Made by a program: the position numbers and the translations under genes
Source of the DNA: Chrysoperla carnea
Taxonomy: Eukaryota; Arthropoda; Insecta; Neuroptera; Chrysopidae
Direction: 5' to 3'
Assembly (NCBI RefSeq): GCF_905475395.1
Contig: NC_058340.1
Coordinates: 62,722,181 to 62,786,180 of the forward strand
Length of the DNA stretch: 64,000 nt
Shown: positions 48,307 through 64,000 of the stretch, in pieces
Layout of the letters: the number at the start of each line of letters is the position of its first letter
How positions within the stretch are numbered: position 1 is the stretch's first letter
Notes under the pieces: generated by a model
Seen by the model: only the letters and a program-made list of their open reading frames with translations
Told to the model about the DNA's origin: nothing
Databases searched by the model: none

Positions 48307-48876
48307 GTAGAGGTACATTAAAATAAAATCATATCACAGGACATGTTTCCAATCGTAACACGGGTTTTCATTTTGAAGTGTAAGGTATTTAATTTTTATA
48401 AGGTTGAAGAAGTAACCGTATGAAATCCTCCCTGATAACATGTAAGAATATTTTCTAGCTTTTTAACTTATAGCTATTAGCTTCTTTAAGTACGACACAA
48501 AATTTTTGAACGTGAAAGTCTTGAAAATTGACATACTACGGTGAAAATATTTTACATACATTCACCATGTATCTAAATCCATATAATAACTTCTTTTCCG
48601 GCCTCCTCAATCAACTGGGAAGGTTATGACAAGGGTATGCCATACAGAAAAATTAGCGAAACAAATGTATATTTTTATATACTCATTATACGTTTTTTAC
48701 GGAAATGTACAGAAAAGTTAGTCTATATTACAGAAAATTTATGGAAAAACTGAACTGCTCTCGAAATTGTGTATATTTTTATTTGTTTTATTAGAAAAAT
48801 GGAGCATTGCGCAAAGCCTAGAGAAATACCCCTTTTTACTGGAGTATATTACTTGAAATCTATGCACCGGATTAAA

Positions 48877-48965
48877 GTTTTTCATATTATTCGACACGAA
48901 TGATTCAGGCTAAACTGCTTGATTTTAAGAAAATTTTCTTTGTGGGATAAATGGGGGCTTCTTAC
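48877..48965 (+). repeat. Inverted partner of the right end of the 49.2-kb element
   Basis: The stretch TTATTCGACACGAATGATTC and GCTAAACTGCTTGATTTTAA matches the reverse complement of about 49490..49566, where TTCGACACGGAAGATTAAAG and GCTAAACTGCTTGATTTAGA are read. Confidence 0.55.
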
Positions 48966-49156
48966 TATATGTCCGAAAAACAAAAAAAGTATAAAAATTT
49001 TTTAATAAACACCCCATATATTATTTTATTTTGAGATTCACCAGTCAAAAGAAAAGTGAGAGCCATGATGGTTTAATTCTCAAAGCTTATATCAGTTTTT
49101 TAAACTAAATTCGATTTGGAGTCTACTAATCGATTGTCGTAATTGTGAATAACGTA

Positions 49157-49590
49157 GTACCTACATATACAGGTTGCCCAAAATTATGACTAAAAAAGTT
49201 TTATACTGTAATATCTTGCTTAACTTAAAAAGACATCCTGTATTTTATGGCCAAAGCAGAATTGTTTACGTATCTATGGAAAACTCAAATTTTCCGAATG
49301 CAAGCTAATTTTAACATATTGTTCAATGTGAAAAACCCATTAAAAGAACCTGTGATAGAAAATGAAGAAACTGAATTAGCGATTATTGCCTCTTTCGATA
49401 AACCAAAATTACCTACTTGTAACAAACAAAAGTTTACAAAAAAATTTTTTCATAACAATATCTTAAATAAAGAAAATATTTTTAAAATGTACGCCTCCAT
49501 CTATCCCAGAAAGATAATTTTTTCTAAATCAAGCAGTTTAGCTTTAATCTTCCGTGTCGAATAAAATGAATAACCCTGTATAGTAAGTAC
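49157..49590. mobile_element. TATACAGG-ended inverted-repeat element
   Basis: The left end is GTACCTACATATACAGGTT; the right end read inward is GTACTTACTATACAGGGTT. A 105-codon ORF on the plus strand (49247..49564) lies inside but resembles nothing recognisable. Its last part is an inverted copy of 48877..48965, so it is treated as repeat sequence. It sits just downstream of the K2P last exon. Confidence 0.5.
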
Positions 49591-49754
49591 AGAAAATAAA
49601 TTAATATGAAATTAGCTCTATTGAGGACTTTTTTCCACTTTTTCCCCAAAAATACTGTACTTTTTAAGTAGGTACTCTCTATAACGTAAAGTAAATGCCA
49701 AATTGTTACATGGAAGGATTTACTATACGATCAAGTCTCTCCCTCATATCACCA

Positions 49755-63458
<13,704 letters not shown>

Positions 63459-64000
63459 CTATAAAAATAAAAATAACACAAAAGAAAATTATATTTTCAT
63501 ATTAAATGGGGCATATCCATTTTATTTAAGGAGTTGACTTGCACTTTAATATAAAAATCGTTTCTGCGTCCGCCTAGGTTTGAAATTTTAACTATAACGC
63601 TGGATTCAGATTCAAAATTGTAGTTATTATTTCATTTGTTATATTCGATCGATCACCCGTTATTTCAGACAAAAATATTGAATTTAACCCATACTATCGG
63701 TCCAAATCCTAGTATCTCGAATATACGCCAGGTTTTAAAACCTAGTGTAAAGGAAACAAAAGTATTGTCTTATCACAAAAGCGTTCATAAAATACGGCAA
63801 ACGTGACGTTCGCACGTTCGAAGTTCATCAAACAATTTTTTTTCTTGATTTTGATAATAAATATGATTGAAATAACAAATATTTTAAAATATCAATATTT
63901 GTGTACCTTTAATCTAAATCATTTATTTATTCAGCGTAAGGTGTAGTTTCTGAACAGCCTCAAACCATCAACTGCCTCGCCATCAAAGAGCTAGGATTTT

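Noticed and set aside
49247..49564. 105-codon plus-strand ORF downstream of the K2P gene
   Set aside because: It lies within a TATACAGG-ended element and its 3' part is an inverted copy of 48877..48965.

Overview
This window is eukaryotic nuclear DNA, most likely from a hexapod arthropod. It is strongly AT-rich, its genes are split by GT-AG introns, both recognisable genes are animal families, and the space between them is packed with decayed non-LTR retrotransposons and small inverted-repeat elements. There are no bacterial operons, Shine-Dalgarno sites or CRISPR arrays. The species cannot be named from sequence alone.

Two real genes are visible, both on the minus strand. (1) At 4438..8719 lies a complete six-exon cytochrome P450 of the CYP4 family (553 residues as assembled). 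It looks closest to the insect CYP4G branch but lacks the long insertion typical of CYP4G enzymes. It also has an altered C-helix and a polar C-terminal tail. (2) At 49755..63458 lies the 3' part (six exons, 363 residues) of a two-pore-domain (K2P) potassium channel of the TWiK-7-like type. Its 5' exons lie beyond the right edge of the window. Every exon junction in both genes was checked for phase and joins without a frameshift.

The roughly 40 kb between the genes (about 8.7 to 49.7 kb) has no gene I can support. It holds a decayed RNase H-type non-LTR retrotransposon 3' end (24.3-25.0 kb, minus) and a second one (41.4-42.1 kb, plus). It also holds three copies of a 500-bp element flanked by TA, three copies of an element flanked by TTAA that resembles a piggyBac-derived MITE, several copies of a family whose ends read ATACCATGTATA, a 389-bp tandem duplication near 15 kb, and several foldback elements. 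The most striking is at 47.1-48.0 kb, where three tandem units of about 155 bp are mirrored by three inverted units, so the whole 918 bp forms one long imperfect hairpin.

More mobile DNA lies in the K2P introns. A 5'-truncated non-LTR insertion at 51969..52524 is bracketed by a perfect 15-bp target-site duplication. One repeat ends about 10 bp from a splice donor and another about 40 bp from a splice acceptor. No operon-like cooperation between the two genes is suggested. The P450 would be a membrane-bound monooxygenase (lipid or hydrocarbon type by family) and the channel a background K+ conductance. I found no complete autonomous transposase or reverse transcriptase.
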